A DNA stretch of 64,000 bases from the NCBI RefSeq assembly GCF_001594145.1, contig NZ_LVCF01000042.1, positions 1-64,000 on the forward strand. Direction: 5' to 3'. This document shows positions 49,139 through 58,592 of the stretch, in pieces. Both the position numbers and the translations under genes were made by a program. The notes under the pieces are model-generated. The model ran no database searches. It had not been told where the DNA came from and was given only the letters and a program-made list of their open reading frames with translations. Source of the stretch: Branchiibius sp. NY16-3462-2. Its GTDB lineage: Bacteria; Actinomycetota; Actinomycetes; Actinomycetales; Dermatophilaceae. Numbering within the stretch: the stretch's first letter is position 1; every line of letters starts with the position of its first letter.

Positions 49139-50791
49139 ATGGAAGGCGCTCGCCCCGTCCGCGCACCGCGCGGCACCACCCTCACCGCGCAGTCGTGGCA
49201 GACCGAAGCCCCGATGCGGATGCTCATGAACAACCTCGATCCGGAGGTGGCCGAGCGGCCGGACGATCTGGTCGTCTACGGCGGCACCGGTCGTGCGGCC
49301 CGCGATTGGCGCTCGTTCGACGCGATCGTCCGCACCCTCCAGGGCCTGAAGCAGGACGAGACGCTGCTGGTGCAGTCCGGGCGTCCGGTCGGTGTGATGC
49401 AGACGCACGAGTGGGCGCCACGGGTTTTGATCGCGAACTCGAATCTCGTTCCGGACTGGGCAAATTGGCCCGAGTTTCGCCGGCTGGAGCACCTCGGCCT
49501 GACGATGTACGGGCAGATGACTGCGGGGTCGTGGATCTACATCGGCACTCAGGGCATCGTGCAGGGCACCTACGAGACGTTCGCCGCCGTCGCCGAGAAG
49601 CGTTTCGGCGGAACCCTCGCCGGCACGCTCACGCTGACGGGTGGCTGCGGCGGGATGGGCGGCGCGCAACCGCTGGCCGTCACCCTCAACGACGGTGCCT
49701 GCCTGATTGTGGACGTCGACGAGTCGCGGTTGCGGCGTCGTGTGAAGGACCGCTACCTCGATGAGGTTGCGGAGAACCTGGACGACGCGATCGAGAAGGC
49801 GGTTGCCGCGCGCACTCAGCGTCGGGCGTGGTCGGTGGGTGTGGTCGGTAATGCCGCGGAGATCTTCCCCGAGCTGCTGCGCCGCGGTGTGCCGATCGAC
49901 ATCGTGACCGACCAGACCAGCGCGCATGACCCGCTGTCCTACCTGCCCGAGGGCATCGACCTGGACGACTGGAGCGAGTACGCCGAGAAGAAGCCGGCCG
50001 AGTTCACCGACCGGGCGCGGGCGTCGATGGCCAAGCACGTGCAGGCGATGGTGGAGTTCCAGGACGGCGGTGCCGAGGTGTTCGACTACGGCAACTCGAT
50101 CCGCGACGAAGCCCGACAGGGCGGATATGAGCGGGCGTTCGAGTTCCCGGGGTTCGTCCCGGCGTATATCCGGCCGCTGTTCTGCGAGGGCAAGGGCCCG
50201 TTTCGGTGGGCGGCGCTGTCGGGTGACCCGAAGGACATCTACGCGACCGACAAGGCCGTCATGGACCTCTTCCCGGACAACGACCGCTTGCAGAAGTGGA
50301 TGCGTGGGGCGAAGGAGAAGATCGCGTTCCAGGGTCTGCCGGCCCGGATCTGCTGGCTTGGTTACGGCGAGCGGGACAAGGCGGGTCTCGCGATCAACGA
50401 TCTGGTTGCCCGCGGCGAGGTCAGCGCGCCCATCGTGATCGGCCGCGACCACCTGGACTGCGGTTCGGTCGCCTCGCCCTACCGGGAGACTGAGTCCATG
50501 CTCGACGGGTCGGACGCGATCTCCGACTGGCCGCTGCTGAACGCCATGGTTAACACCGCCTCCGGTGCGACCTGGGTGTCCATCCACCACGGCGGCGGCG
50601 TCGGCATCGGCCGGTCCCAGCACGCCGGTCAGGTGTCGGTCGCTGACGGCACCCCGCTGGCCGCGCAGAAGCTGGCGCGCGTGCTCACCAACGATCCCGG
50701 CATGGGTGTCATCCGGCACGTCGACGCCGGTTACGACATCGCCGAGAACGTCGCTGCGGCCCAGGGCGTGCGCGTCCCGATGCGCGAATGA
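49139..50791 (+). CDS. hutU: Urocanate hydratase
   Basis: 550 residues; converts urocanate to imidazolone propionate using bound NAD+ as an electrophile. GGTGRAARDWRSF, LTGGCGGMGGAQPLAV and VDVDESRLRRR are diagnostic, and the active-site cysteine is in LPARICWLGYGERDK. The start ATG 49139 has AAGGAG 9 bases upstream. The ATG of the next gene overlaps the stop (ATGA). Confidence 0.97.
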   Translation: MEGARPVRAPRGTTLTAQSWQTEAPMRMLMNNLDPEVAERPDDLVVYGGTGRAARDWRSFDAIVRTLQGLKQDETLLVQSGRPVGVMQTHEWAPRVLIANSNLVPDWANWPEFRRLEHLGLTMYGQMTAGSWIYIGTQGIVQGTYETFAAVAEKRFGGTLAGTLTLTGGCGGMGGAQPLAVTLNDGACLIVDVDESRLRRRVKDRYLDEVAENLDDAIEKAVAARTQRRAWSVGVVGNAAEIFPELLRRGVPIDIVTDQTSAHDPLSYLPEGIDLDDWSEYAEKKPAEFTDRARASMAKHVQAMVEFQDGGAEVFDYGNSIRDEARQGGYERAFEFPGFVPAYIRPLFCEGKGPFRWAALSGDPKDIYATDKAVMDLFPDNDRLQKWMRGAKEKIAFQGLPARICWLGYGERDKAGLAINDLVARGEVSAPIVIGRDHLDCGSVASPYRETESMLDGSDAISDWPLLNAMVNTASGATWVSIHHGGGVGIGRSQHAGQVSVADGTPLAAQKLARVLTNDPGMGVIRHVDAGYDIAENVAAAQGVRVPMRE

Positions 50792-51963
50792 GCTTCTCCT
50801 CGTTGTGGTCTGACCTCGAACCGATCGGTCGTACGGCGACCGGCGGCTACCGCCGGTTCGCCTGGACCCGCGAGGACCACACCTTGCGTGAGTGGTTCGC
50901 GGGGGAGGCCGCCGAGCGTGGCTTGTCACTGGTGGAAGACCGCGCCGGCAACCAATGGGCCTGGTGGGGGACACCCGGTCAGAGCAACGGTGTCGTGCTC
51001 GGCTCACACCTGGACTCCGTGCCGGCCGGTGGCGCGTACGACGGGCCGCTGGGTGTCGTGTCCGCGTTCGCGGCCGTGGACCAGGCCCGGGCCGACGGCT
51101 TCTCGCCGAGTAAACCTGTGGCCATCGTCAACTTCGGTGATGAGGAAGGTGCCCGGTTCGGGGTGGCCTGTGCCGGTTCGCGGCTGATCACCGGAGCGCT
51201 CGCTGCCGACACCGCACGGGCGCTGAAGGACTCCTCCGGGGTGACGATGGCTGCCGCCCGTCGGAAGGCGGGTGCGTTGGGTGATCTCGGTCCGGATCCC
51301 GAAACCCTCTCCCGCATCGGCTGTTTCGTCGAACTGCACGTCGAGCAGGGTCGTGCGCTGGTCTTCGAGGACGCCGTGGTGGGCGTGGGTACGTCGATCT
51401 GGCCACACGGCCGCTGGCGCATCTCGGTGCCGGGCCGGGCCAACCACGCCGGGACCACGGCGCTCGTGGATCGCGACGACGCCCTGTTGAAGGCGGCCGC
51501 TCTGGTCCAGGCGGCGCGGGCCGCTGCTGAGGAGAACGGCTGTGTCGCGACGGTCGGGCGGTTGGACGTCCAACCGGGCGGGGTCAACGCGATCGCCGAA
51601 CATGTCGAGGTATGGCTGGACGCGCGAGGCGCTTCGGCTGCATCCGTGACGGCGTGTGTCGCGCAGATCGAGGGCGATGCTCAAGCGTTGGGCGCGAAGC
51701 TGCAGCAACTGTCCTGGACTGCCGACACGCCGTTCGATCCGGCGCTGGCGAAGCGGTTGTCGCAGTTGCTCGGCGCACCGATGTTGTCGACGGGGGCAGG
51801 TCATGACGCTGGCATCCTGGCCAACGCCGGGATCCCAACCGCGATGATCTTCGTGCGCAATCCGACCGGCGTCTCGCATGCCCCCGATGAATTCGCCACT
51901 CCCGAGGACTGTTTGGCGGGGGTTGACGCGCTGACGCGCGTGCTGAAGGAGTTGGCTGCGTGA
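50788..51963 (+). CDS. M20-family amidohydrolase (allantoate/N-carbamoyl-amino-acid hydrolase type), putative N-formylglutamate deformylase
   Basis: 391 residues. Dinuclear-metal motifs: GSHLDSVPAGGAYDGPLGV, the NFGDEEGARFG glutamates, CFVELHVEQGRALV, the GRANHAGTT dimerisation segment and a late SGAGHDAG-like TGAGHDAGIL. It sits between hutU and hutF, with coupled overlaps on both sides (ATGA at 50788, GTGA at 51960). hutF makes N-formylglutamate, and no hutG lies in this operon. The inference is that this enzyme releases formate from N-formylglutamate. The annotation as allantoate hydrolase would come from family membership only. Confidence 0.85.
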   Translation: MSFSSLWSDLEPIGRTATGGYRRFAWTREDHTLREWFAGEAAERGLSLVEDRAGNQWAWWGTPGQSNGVVLGSHLDSVPAGGAYDGPLGVVSAFAAVDQARADGFSPSKPVAIVNFGDEEGARFGVACAGSRLITGALAADTARALKDSSGVTMAAARRKAGALGDLGPDPETLSRIGCFVELHVEQGRALVFEDAVVGVGTSIWPHGRWRISVPGRANHAGTTALVDRDDALLKAAALVQAARAAAEENGCVATVGRLDVQPGGVNAIAEHVEVWLDARGASAASVTACVAQIEGDAQALGAKLQQLSWTADTPFDPALAKRLSQLLGAPMLSTGAGHDAGILANAGIPTAMIFVRNPTGVSHAPDEFATPEDCLAGVDALTRVLKELAA

Positions 51964-53291
51964 CCAGCTACTGGGCGGCGAAGGCGTGGCTGCCGGCCGG
52001 CGTACGGGAGCGAGTGCGGTTCGAGGTGTCAGACGGCGTGTTCACGTCGATCACGCCCGACGCTTCGGCCGACGGTGCGCACCGGCTGCCCGGCCTCGTC
52101 CTACCCGGCTTCGCCAACGACCACAGTCACGCGTTCCACCGCGCGCTGCGCGGGCGGACCCACGCGGATGGTGGCACTTTCTGGACCTGGCGCAAGGCCA
52201 TGTATTCCGTTGCTGCGCAGCTCGATCCGGACTCGTACTACCAACTGGCACGGGCGACGTACGCCGAGATGGTTCTGGCCGGGTACACCTCGGTGAGTGA
52301 GTTCCACTATCTGCACCACGGGCCGGGTGGCACGCCGTACACCGATCCGAACGCCATGGGGCACGCGCTGATCCAGGCTGCCAAGGACGCAGGCATCAGC
52401 ATCACACTGCTCGACACGTGTTACCTGCACGGTGGACTCGGCCCGGACGGCTACCTTGAACTGGATGAGGTGCAACAGCGATTCGCTGATGCCGATGTGT
52501 CGGCCTGGGCAGGTCGGGTCAGCGAGTTGGAGCCGGCCGATGACGTGTCGATCGGATCCGCGGTCCATTCGGTCCGCGCTGTGACGCCTGCGGAGTTGGA
52601 GCAGGTGTGGCAGCACGCTGCGCACGTCCATCACGGGACGAACGCGCACCACATCCATCTGTCGGAACAGCCTGCGGAGAACGAAGCAACGCTGGCCCAC
52701 TTCGGCCGAACGCCCACTCAGCTGCTCGCCGACGCGGGGTTGATCGATCGGGACCTGACGGCGGTTCATGCCACCCATCTGACGGGTGCCGATATCCAGG
52801 CACTGGGCGAAGCGGGAGCGACTGCGTGCTTCTGCCCGACCACCGAACGTGATCTGGCGGACGGGATTGGCCCTGCACCGGAGTTGGTGAGCGCTGGTGC
52901 CCGCCTCAGCCTGGGTTCGGACCAGCACGCCGTGATCGATCCGTTCGAGGAACTGCGCGGGCTGGAGATGAACGAACGCCTCCGCAGCCTGCGTCGCGGG
53001 ACGTTCACTCCGGGGGAGCTGCTCGAGATAGGAGTAAGCGGTGCCAGCCTCCCCGGCCGGCCGCACAGTGGGCTGTTGCAGATCGGTGCGCTAACGAACC
53101 TGGTTGCCATTCGGACTGATTCGCCCCGCACCGCTGGTTGTTCGGGTGAGCAGATCATTTTCGGAGCTTCTGCGGCAGACGTGGATACGGTGGTGGTCCG
53201 CGGTGAGGTGATGGTCGAAGGCGGTCAGCACGTGCTCGGAGATGTGGGCCGGATGTTGAAGGAGGCAATCGAACCACTATGGCAACTCTGA
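51960..53291 (+). CDS. hutF: Formimidoylglutamate deiminase
   Basis: 443 residues of the amidohydrolase superfamily; hydrolyses N-formimidoylglutamate to N-formylglutamate and ammonia. The metal site begins GFANDHSHAFHRALRGRT (His in HSH). Later VHATHLTG and LSLGSDQHAVIDPFEE supply further ligands. The SEFHYLHHGPGG and YTDPNAMG segments are typical of HutF. It overlaps hutI by 13 bases. Confidence 0.94.
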   Translation: MTSYWAAKAWLPAGVRERVRFEVSDGVFTSITPDASADGAHRLPGLVLPGFANDHSHAFHRALRGRTHADGGTFWTWRKAMYSVAAQLDPDSYYQLARATYAEMVLAGYTSVSEFHYLHHGPGGTPYTDPNAMGHALIQAAKDAGISITLLDTCYLHGGLGPDGYLELDEVQQRFADADVSAWAGRVSELEPADDVSIGSAVHSVRAVTPAELEQVWQHAAHVHHGTNAHHIHLSEQPAENEATLAHFGRTPTQLLADAGLIDRDLTAVHATHLTGADIQALGEAGATACFCPTTERDLADGIGPAPELVSAGARLSLGSDQHAVIDPFEELRGLEMNERLRSLRRGTFTPGELLEIGVSGASLPGRPHSGLLQIGALTNLVAIRTDSPRTAGCSGEQIIFGASAADVDTVVVRGEVMVEGGQHVLGDVGRMLKEAIEPLWQL

Positions 53292-54418
53292 TCACCAATA
53301 TCGGCGAATTAAACACGTGCGACGACGAATTCAGCATCCAGCGTGACGCCGCGGTTGTCGTCGAGGACGAGCGGATCGCGTGGGTGGGCGCCGCAACGGA
53401 AGCGCCGCCCGCGGACACGGAGGTCGACGTCGAGGGCCGTGCCGTTATCCCGGCCTTCGTCGACAGCCACACGCACCTGATCTTTGCCGGCGACCGGTCA
53501 GCCGAGTTCGCGGCGCGGATGACCGGGACGGCGTACGACGGGGGTGGGATCGCCGTGACCCGGGCAGCCACCGTCGCGGCCAGTGACGAAGAATTGCGGG
53601 CACTGCTGGCGGCACGTATCGACGAGTCGCGAGCCCAGGGGACCGGCACGATCGAGATCAAGTCCGGCTACGGACTGTCCGTCGAGGAAGAAGCGCGGCT
53701 CCTACGGATCGCATGTGAATTCACCGACGAGACAACGTATCTCGGAGCGCACGTCGTGCCGCCGGAAGTGGACCGTAACGACTACGTGCGGTTGGTGACG
53801 GGTCAGATGCTCGCCGCTTGCGCGCCGTACGCCAAGTGGATCGATGTGTTCTGTGAGCCGCACAGTGCGCACGCCTTCGACGGTGACGAAGCACGGGCGG
53901 TTCTCACCGCCGGCCGCGATGCAGGCTTGGGCCTACGGGTGCACGGTGGGCAACTCGGTTACGGCCCGGGGGTGCAACTGGCGGTCGAACTTGGTGCGGC
54001 GAGCGTGGATCACTGCACCTACCTGACCGACGCGGACGTCGATGCGCTGGCGAGTAGCGACACCGTCGCGACGCTGCTACCAGGTGTGGAGTTCTCGACC
54101 CGCTCGCCGTATCCGGATGCCCGACGGTTGATCGGGGCTGGCGTCCAGGTTGCGTTGGCGACCGATTGCAATCCGGGCACGTGCTACTCCAATTCGATGC
54201 CGTTCATGATCGCGCTGGCTGTGCGCGAGATGGGCATGACACCCGCTGAAGCGTTGTCGGCAGCGACCCGTGGTGCGGCAAAGAGTTTGCGGCGCGACGA
54301 TATCGGAACGCTTGCTGTCGGTCAGCGGGCAGATCTCACGGTCCTGGACGCACCGACGTACCTGCATCTGGCCTATCGCCCCGGCGTACCGATTGCCCGG
54401 TGTCTCGATCTGGACTAG
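53279..54418 (+). CDS. hutI: Imidazolonepropionase
   Basis: 379 residues; opens the ring of imidazolone propionate to formimidoylglutamate. FVDSHTHLIFAGDRSAEFAARMTG gives the His64/His66 metal ligands and the substrate loop. IEIKSGYGLSVEEE, THYLGAH-like TTYLGAHVVP and ATDCNPGTCYSNSMPF are diagnostic. It is the last gene of the operon; together with hutH, hutU, hutF and the M20 enzyme it completes the path to glutamate. Confidence 0.96.
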   Translation: MATLITNIGELNTCDDEFSIQRDAAVVVEDERIAWVGAATEAPPADTEVDVEGRAVIPAFVDSHTHLIFAGDRSAEFAARMTGTAYDGGGIAVTRAATVAASDEELRALLAARIDESRAQGTGTIEIKSGYGLSVEEEARLLRIACEFTDETTYLGAHVVPPEVDRNDYVRLVTGQMLAACAPYAKWIDVFCEPHSAHAFDGDEARAVLTAGRDAGLGLRVHGGQLGYGPGVQLAVELGAASVDHCTYLTDADVDALASSDTVATLLPGVEFSTRSPYPDARRLIGAGVQVALATDCNPGTCYSNSMPFMIALAVREMGMTPAEALSAATRGAAKSLRRDDIGTLAVGQRADLTVLDAPTYLHLAYRPGVPIARCLDLD

Positions 54419-54476
54419 CGGATCTGCCGGACTGGAAGTGTTGTGCCGTGACCGATGGGGTCGACCCGGACACGGC

Positions 54477-54495
54477 TGGCGCCATGGTGGCGCCA
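54477..54495. terminator. Inverted repeat after the hut operon
   Basis: TGGCGCCA occurs twice with a 3-base gap (54477-54484 and 54488-54495); each copy is itself a palindrome and together they can form a strong stem about 60 bases after hutI. There is no U-run, so termination here is uncertain. The rest of the 54419-54628 gap holds the TetR operator and promoter. Confidence 0.3.
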
Positions 54496-54568
54496 CCTGT
54501 GCACCCCCGAGGTGGGATCTGTCGCGGGGTGTTGCGCAGCGAAGCCACGTCGGCTTAACGTGTGGATA

Positions 54569-54587
54569 GAACGAAACGGTTTCGTTC
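54569..54587. promoter_or_regulatory. TetR operator
   Basis: GAACGAAAC-G-GTTTCGTTC is a perfect 9-bp inverted repeat around one base, 41 bases upstream of the tetR start. The ACGAAACGGTTTCGT type core is frequent at TetR-repressed drug-exporter promoters. The -10 candidate TAGAAC lies within the left edge. Binding here would autorepress the tetR-MFS unit. Confidence 0.75.
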
Positions 54588-54628
54588 CATCAGATCCGGC
54601 CAATGGAGAAGACCGGGAAAGGACAGTC

Positions 54629-55243
54629 GTGAACAGCGAGCAGGCGCCGGTTGTCGCGAATCGCCCTCGGGTTGAAGGGGATCGCGAAGCAGAGATCCTC
54701 CAGGGAGTCCTGGAGGTCTTGATCGAACTGGGCTACGACCGGCTCACGTTCGATGCCGTCGCCAACCACGTGCGGGCCAGCAAGGCGACGCTCTACCGCA
54801 AGTGGCCGACGAAGGCCGAGTTGACGCTCGCTGCCGTCGAGCACTTGAAATCCTCATCGCACGAGAACGGAGAAATTCCGGACACCGGCAGTCTCGAAGG
54901 CGACTTCACCGTCGAGTTCTGCGAGGCCCCGGACTACAACGAATACAGTTCCCAGGTCTTCCGGGCGATCGTGCCCGCGTTGCACCGGGATCCCGAACTG
55001 ACCCGCCTGTTCAACGAGCGGTTCATCGCACCGCGCCGCGCGTTGATCCGGGACGCAATGGAGCGTGCCCAAGCGCGAGGTGAGATCGGAGCATCGGCGG
55101 ATCTCGACGTACTCGCTGCGATCGTGCCGGCTGCCATCACGCTGGAAGTGATGACGTCCGGAGAAGCCCCTAGCCCCCAATTCATTCAGACCGTTATCCG
55201 TGAGGTTCTGCTGCCCGCGTGTCGGGCGTCCATCGACTCCTGA
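54629..55243 (+). CDS. TetR-family transcriptional repressor
   Basis: 204 residues. The N-terminal HTH is LIELGYDRLTFDAVANHVRA followed by SKATLYRKWPTKAEL. The C-terminal ligand domain contains the TetR_C type segment FRAIVPALHRDPELTRLFNERFIAPRRAL. GTG 54629 follows AAAGGA by 8 bases. It probably represses the MFS exporter encoded next on the same strand through the palindrome at 54569-54587. Confidence 0.92.
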   Translation: MNSEQAPVVANRPRVEGDREAEILQGVLEVLIELGYDRLTFDAVANHVRASKATLYRKWPTKAELTLAAVEHLKSSSHENGEIPDTGSLEGDFTVEFCEAPDYNEYSSQVFRAIVPALHRDPELTRLFNERFIAPRRALIRDAMERAQARGEIGASADLDVLAAIVPAAITLEVMTSGEAPSPQFIQTVIREVLLPACRASIDS

Positions 55244-55259
55244 GTCGCCCCACACCCGT

Positions 55260-55277
55260 CCCGGCAACGTTGCCGGG
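55260..55277. repeat. 18-bp perfect palindrome between tetR and the exporter gene
   Basis: CCCGGCAACGTTGCCGGG reads identically on both strands, 17 bases after the tetR stop and 110 bases before the exporter. It could be a terminator stem without U-run, an attenuator between the two genes, or a second regulatory site. Nothing similar occurs in the window. Confidence 0.4.
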
Positions 55278-55386
55278 TGACCGCTGAGGTCACCACTAAC
55301 CCACATATCCCTGCCTGTTGGCTGCCCACTCGGGTGCGCCGACTGATCGTTGCTGCCCAATTCCGGGTCGCTGAGAGAGGAAAGCT

Positions 55387-56943
55387 ATGTCCACTTCGGT
55401 CACCGAAGAAAAGGACGAAGAGTGCGAGGCTCCTCGTCATACCAACCTGACGGTGGCGCTCATCGTCATCGCGATGGCCCAGCTGATGATCGTGCTGGAC
55501 GCGACCATCGTGAACATCGCCACCCCGCACATCCTGACCGCCCTGGACTTCACCCAGTCCAGCGTCCAGTGGGTCGTCACCGCTTACGCACTGTCGTTCG
55601 GCAGCCTGCTGCTGCTTGGTGGTCGCCTCGGTGATCTCTTCGGCCGGCGGCGGATGTTTGTCATCGGTGTGATCATCTTCGCGGTGGCCTCGTTGATCGG
55701 CGGTCTTGCTCCGAACGGCGCGATCCTTCTCGCCGCTCGTGCGCTGCAGGGAGCAGGCGCCGCTCTGGCGTCGCCGGCGGCCCTTGCGTTGATCAACACG
55801 ACCTTCCCGGCGGGCAGGGAGCGCAACCGGGCGATGGCGGTGTACGCCGCGATGTCCGGTGCCGGTGCCGCGGTCGGACTCATTCTCGGTGGAATTCTGA
55901 CCGAATGGGACTGGCGCCTAACGTTTTTCATCAACGTGCCGCTCGGCCTGATCGTCGCGCTGTTGGCGCCACGGGTGCTCGTGGAGTCCGAAGGCAACGA
56001 CGGATCGCTGGACATCTGGGGGGCCATCGCGGCCACCGTTGGTCTCTTCGGCATCGTCTACGGCCTGTCCCACGCGGGTCAGCAGGGTGCCTCCTGGGGC
56101 GACTTCGAGACGCTCTTCCCGTTGATCGGCGGCCTGGTCGTCCTGGCGATCTTCGTAGCTATCGAGAACCGCGTGCGGCATCCGCTGTTGCCGATGCGCA
56201 TCGTTGCTGACCGCACCCGCGGCGTCTCACTCTTCGTGATGCTCATCGTCGGCGCGGCCATGTTCTCGATGTTCTTCTTCCTCGGTCTGTACATCCAGCA
56301 GGTGCTTGGCTACTCGCCGATCAAGTCGGGCTTCGCCTTCCTACCGTTCAGCGTGGGGATCGTGGCCGCCGCCGGTCTGGCGTCCAACCTGGCCGGACGA
56401 GTGGACCCGCGGTGGCTCGCCGGCGCCGGCGGGATCCTCACCACCGTGTCGCTGTGGGGCTTGACCCATCTGTCCGTGGACAGCACGTACGCCGCGCACC
56501 TGCTTCCGTGGATCACGATCATGGGCTTCGGGATGGGATTCATCTTCATCCCGCTGACGCTGACCGCCACGGCAGGTGTGGACCAGAACGACTCCGGTGC
56601 GGCCGCGTCAAGCCTGAACACTGCGCAGCAGATCGGTGGTGCTGTCGGAATTGCCGCTCTGACAACGGTATTCACCCACTTCGCGACGCAGCGAGGCAAC
56701 GAGTTGGCGGCGGCGGGCAAGGCGGCGATGGCGAAGGCCGCTGCTGCCGGGCAGACGCCGACCCAGGAGCAGATCGCTGCTGCTACCCACCAGGCCCAGA
56801 TCGACGCGCAGACCTACGGATCGACGCATGCCTTCTGGGCCTCGGCCATCATGGTGCTCGTCGGAACGCTGGTCGTGATGGCCTTCCTGACCATCAAGCA
56901 CACCGAACTGGCCGAAGAGGAAGCTGCCATGGCCATCGTCTGA
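55387..56943 (+). CDS. MFS drug exporter, DHA2 (14-TM, EmrB/QacA) family
   Basis: 518 residues, 14 predicted membrane helices. LDATIVNIATPHI is the DHA2 motif C/D1-like start. GGRLGDLFGRRRMFVIG is motif A in the first cytoplasmic loop. GAGAALASPAALALI and GAGAAVGLILGGILTEW-WRLTFFINVP are typical of the 14-TM class. It exports drugs or toxic metabolites by proton antiport. ATG 55387 is preceded by AGAGAGGAAAGCT. It is probably controlled by the TetR upstream. Confidence 0.93.
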   Translation: MSTSVTEEKDEECEAPRHTNLTVALIVIAMAQLMIVLDATIVNIATPHILTALDFTQSSVQWVVTAYALSFGSLLLLGGRLGDLFGRRRMFVIGVIIFAVASLIGGLAPNGAILLAARALQGAGAALASPAALALINTTFPAGRERNRAMAVYAAMSGAGAAVGLILGGILTEWDWRLTFFINVPLGLIVALLAPRVLVESEGNDGSLDIWGAIAATVGLFGIVYGLSHAGQQGASWGDFETLFPLIGGLVVLAIFVAIENRVRHPLLPMRIVADRTRGVSLFVMLIVGAAMFSMFFFLGLYIQQVLGYSPIKSGFAFLPFSVGIVAAAGLASNLAGRVDPRWLAGAGGILTTVSLWGLTHLSVDSTYAAHLLPWITIMGFGMGFIFIPLTLTATAGVDQNDSGAAASSLNTAQQIGGAVGIAALTTVFTHFATQRGNELAAAGKAAMAKAAAAGQTPTQEQIAAATHQAQIDAQTYGSTHAFWASAIMVLVGTLVVMAFLTIKHTELAEEEAAMAIV

Positions 56944-56998
56944 TGACGCCGCCCTGAAGGAACAGCTGATCAGGGAACACCCGATCGTGCGAATGCCT

Positions 56999-57045
56999 GC
57001 CACCGCGATGACATGGACTATGTCGTCGCGGTGGCTCGCTTTTAG
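56999..57045 (+). terminator. Intrinsic terminator after the MFS gene
   Basis: A 16-bp stem with one mismatch (GCCACCGCGATGACAT at 56999-57014 and ATGTCGTCGCGGTGGC at 57020-57035) is followed by TCGCTTTTAG. It lies 56 bases after the exporter stop and immediately before the end of the convergent DUF222 gene, so it may serve both, although the T-run favours plus-strand transcripts. Confidence 0.7.
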
Positions 57046-58424
57046 ACGCGGAGCCGAATCCGTTTGGTGTGGATGCGGATTGAGCAGGCGCTTGTCGGGC
57101 GGCCGGGTGGGTCGGGGGCTCGGCTGGTGGCTTGGATGCCGCGGGCGCGCACGGTGTATTCCTCGGCGTTGCCGGTGACCTGTAGGTCGGGGTGTTCTTT
57201 GGCGTAGTTGCAGCGTTCGCAGTCACCGGCGGCGTTGTGTACGCAGGTTTGACCGCCGTCGGCGACGGGTTGGATGTGGTCGATGTGTTTGATCGTGGCT
57301 CCGCAGAACGGGGTGCGGCAGACCTGGTCGCGCAATCGCACGAACGCGGCCAGCAGGCCGGGGAAGGCGCGGGCGCGGGAGTCCATCGCCACCAGTTCGC
57401 CCGTCTTCGGGATGGTGAAGACGCGTCGGATCAACCCGCCGACGGCCTCGTGGTCGGCCAGGAATTCGCGCACCACTTCGGCCGGGATAGGTCCGAACCC
57501 CTCCAGGTGACCCTCGCCCTCCCCGGTTAAGGACTCCATCGGCACTAACAGGTTTACGGCCACCGGCGACGCCCCAGGGCTAGTACCCGGGCCAGGGCTA
57601 GTGCCAGCGCGAGTTCCGGTGTCAGTCGCCGTGCTGTCGCGGTCGTCGGGGTCGGGCTGCGCATCCGGGTCGGTGACAGCTGCAACCTTGGGTGCGAGCC
57701 TGGCCGGTCGGCCGGTGATCCGCTCCACCAGGGCATCGGCCATCCGTTGACCTTTGCCGCGTCCATCCTCCGGCCCGGTGGGGCCGACACCGGTCAGTGC
57801 TGCCTGGCAGGCCACCCCGTCCGCGACGGGCAGTAAAGCGGTCAGCAGGGTCATGCAATCGGGTGCCGGTCGCAAGGACACCCGCCGTTCCCGTTCGGCT
57901 GTGGCGCGTCGGGCTACGAACGCTTCGGGGTCAGCCCGATAGGCCGCGGCCCGTGCGGCACCGGCCAGTTTGCGGTCGGAGGTTGTGCCCAGCAGGTGCC
58001 GCACCGCCTCATCGACGACTTGCCGGTCAGCCAGGGACAAGAACGCGGTCTCGGCGACTAGTTGGGTGGCTTGCCATTCCCCGATCACCCCGGCCCGCAA
58101 GGCCCCGGCGGTGTGCGGCATTTCGGTCATCGCACGGGCCACGCCCAGGAACCGGGTACCCAGTCGGGGGCTGATCCGCCGGGCCAGACCCAGCTGGTTA
58201 CCCACGACCCGTGCGGTCTCGCCTGCGTTGATGCCGCGAGCCCGGTCGGCAGCGGTCTGAGCATCGTGCAGCGTCACGGTCAGCTGCGCCTGCGCGGACG
58301 TGGCGGCGTTCTTGCATTCCTCCAACGCCCGGATCAACTGCAAAGCAACATCAGGGTCCGACGTGAGGGGCTCGCACGTGAGGGCGGCACGGAACGCATC
58401 GATATCCGTCACACTCACCGACAT
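57042..58424 (-). CDS. DUF222/13E12-type HNH endonuclease
   Basis: 460 residues. The N-terminal DUF222 domain (RALEECKNAATSAQAQLTVT, LGLARRISPRLGTRFLGVAR) is followed by a variable, Pro/Thr/Asp-rich linker (DPDAQPDPDDRDSTATDTG and SPGPGTSPG repeats). A C-terminal HNH nuclease comes next, with CRTPFCG, HIDHIQPVADGG, NAAGDCERCNYAKEHP; zinc-binding cysteines and catalytic histidine are present. The family is typically multi-copy in actinobacterial genomes (REP13E12 in mycobacteria) and may be mobile. Confidence 0.9.
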   Translation of the reverse strand: MSVSVTDIDAFRAALTCEPLTSDPDVALQLIRALEECKNAATSAQAQLTVTLHDAQTAADRARGINAGETARVVGNQLGLARRISPRLGTRFLGVARAMTEMPHTAGALRAGVIGEWQATQLVAETAFLSLADRQVVDEAVRHLLGTTSDRKLAGAARAAAYRADPEAFVARRATAERERRVSLRPAPDCMTLLTALLPVADGVACQAALTGVGPTGPEDGRGKGQRMADALVERITGRPARLAPKVAAVTDPDAQPDPDDRDSTATDTGTRAGTSPGPGTSPGASPVAVNLLVPMESLTGEGEGHLEGFGPIPAEVVREFLADHEAVGGLIRRVFTIPKTGELVAMDSRARAFPGLLAAFVRLRDQVCRTPFCGATIKHIDHIQPVADGGQTCVHNAAGDCERCNYAKEHPDLQVTGNAEEYTVRARGIQATSRAPDPPGRPTSACSIRIHTKRIRLRV

Positions 58425-58592
58425 TGAAAACCCCCTCAGCTCTGATGCGAGTCCCCACCCGCATCACCCACTACCTAACCCCCACCATACCGAACATATG
58501 TCCAGAATGGGAAGGCCTGTGCACAACCAAAAATACATGAAAAACACTGCAGCACAAGGAAATACGCGGACAGCTCACTAACCAGGGAAAGC

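Noticed and set aside
49109..51007. A 632-codon minus-strand frame opposite hutU
   Set aside because: Antisense of a clear urocanate hydratase gene, with no homology features of its own.
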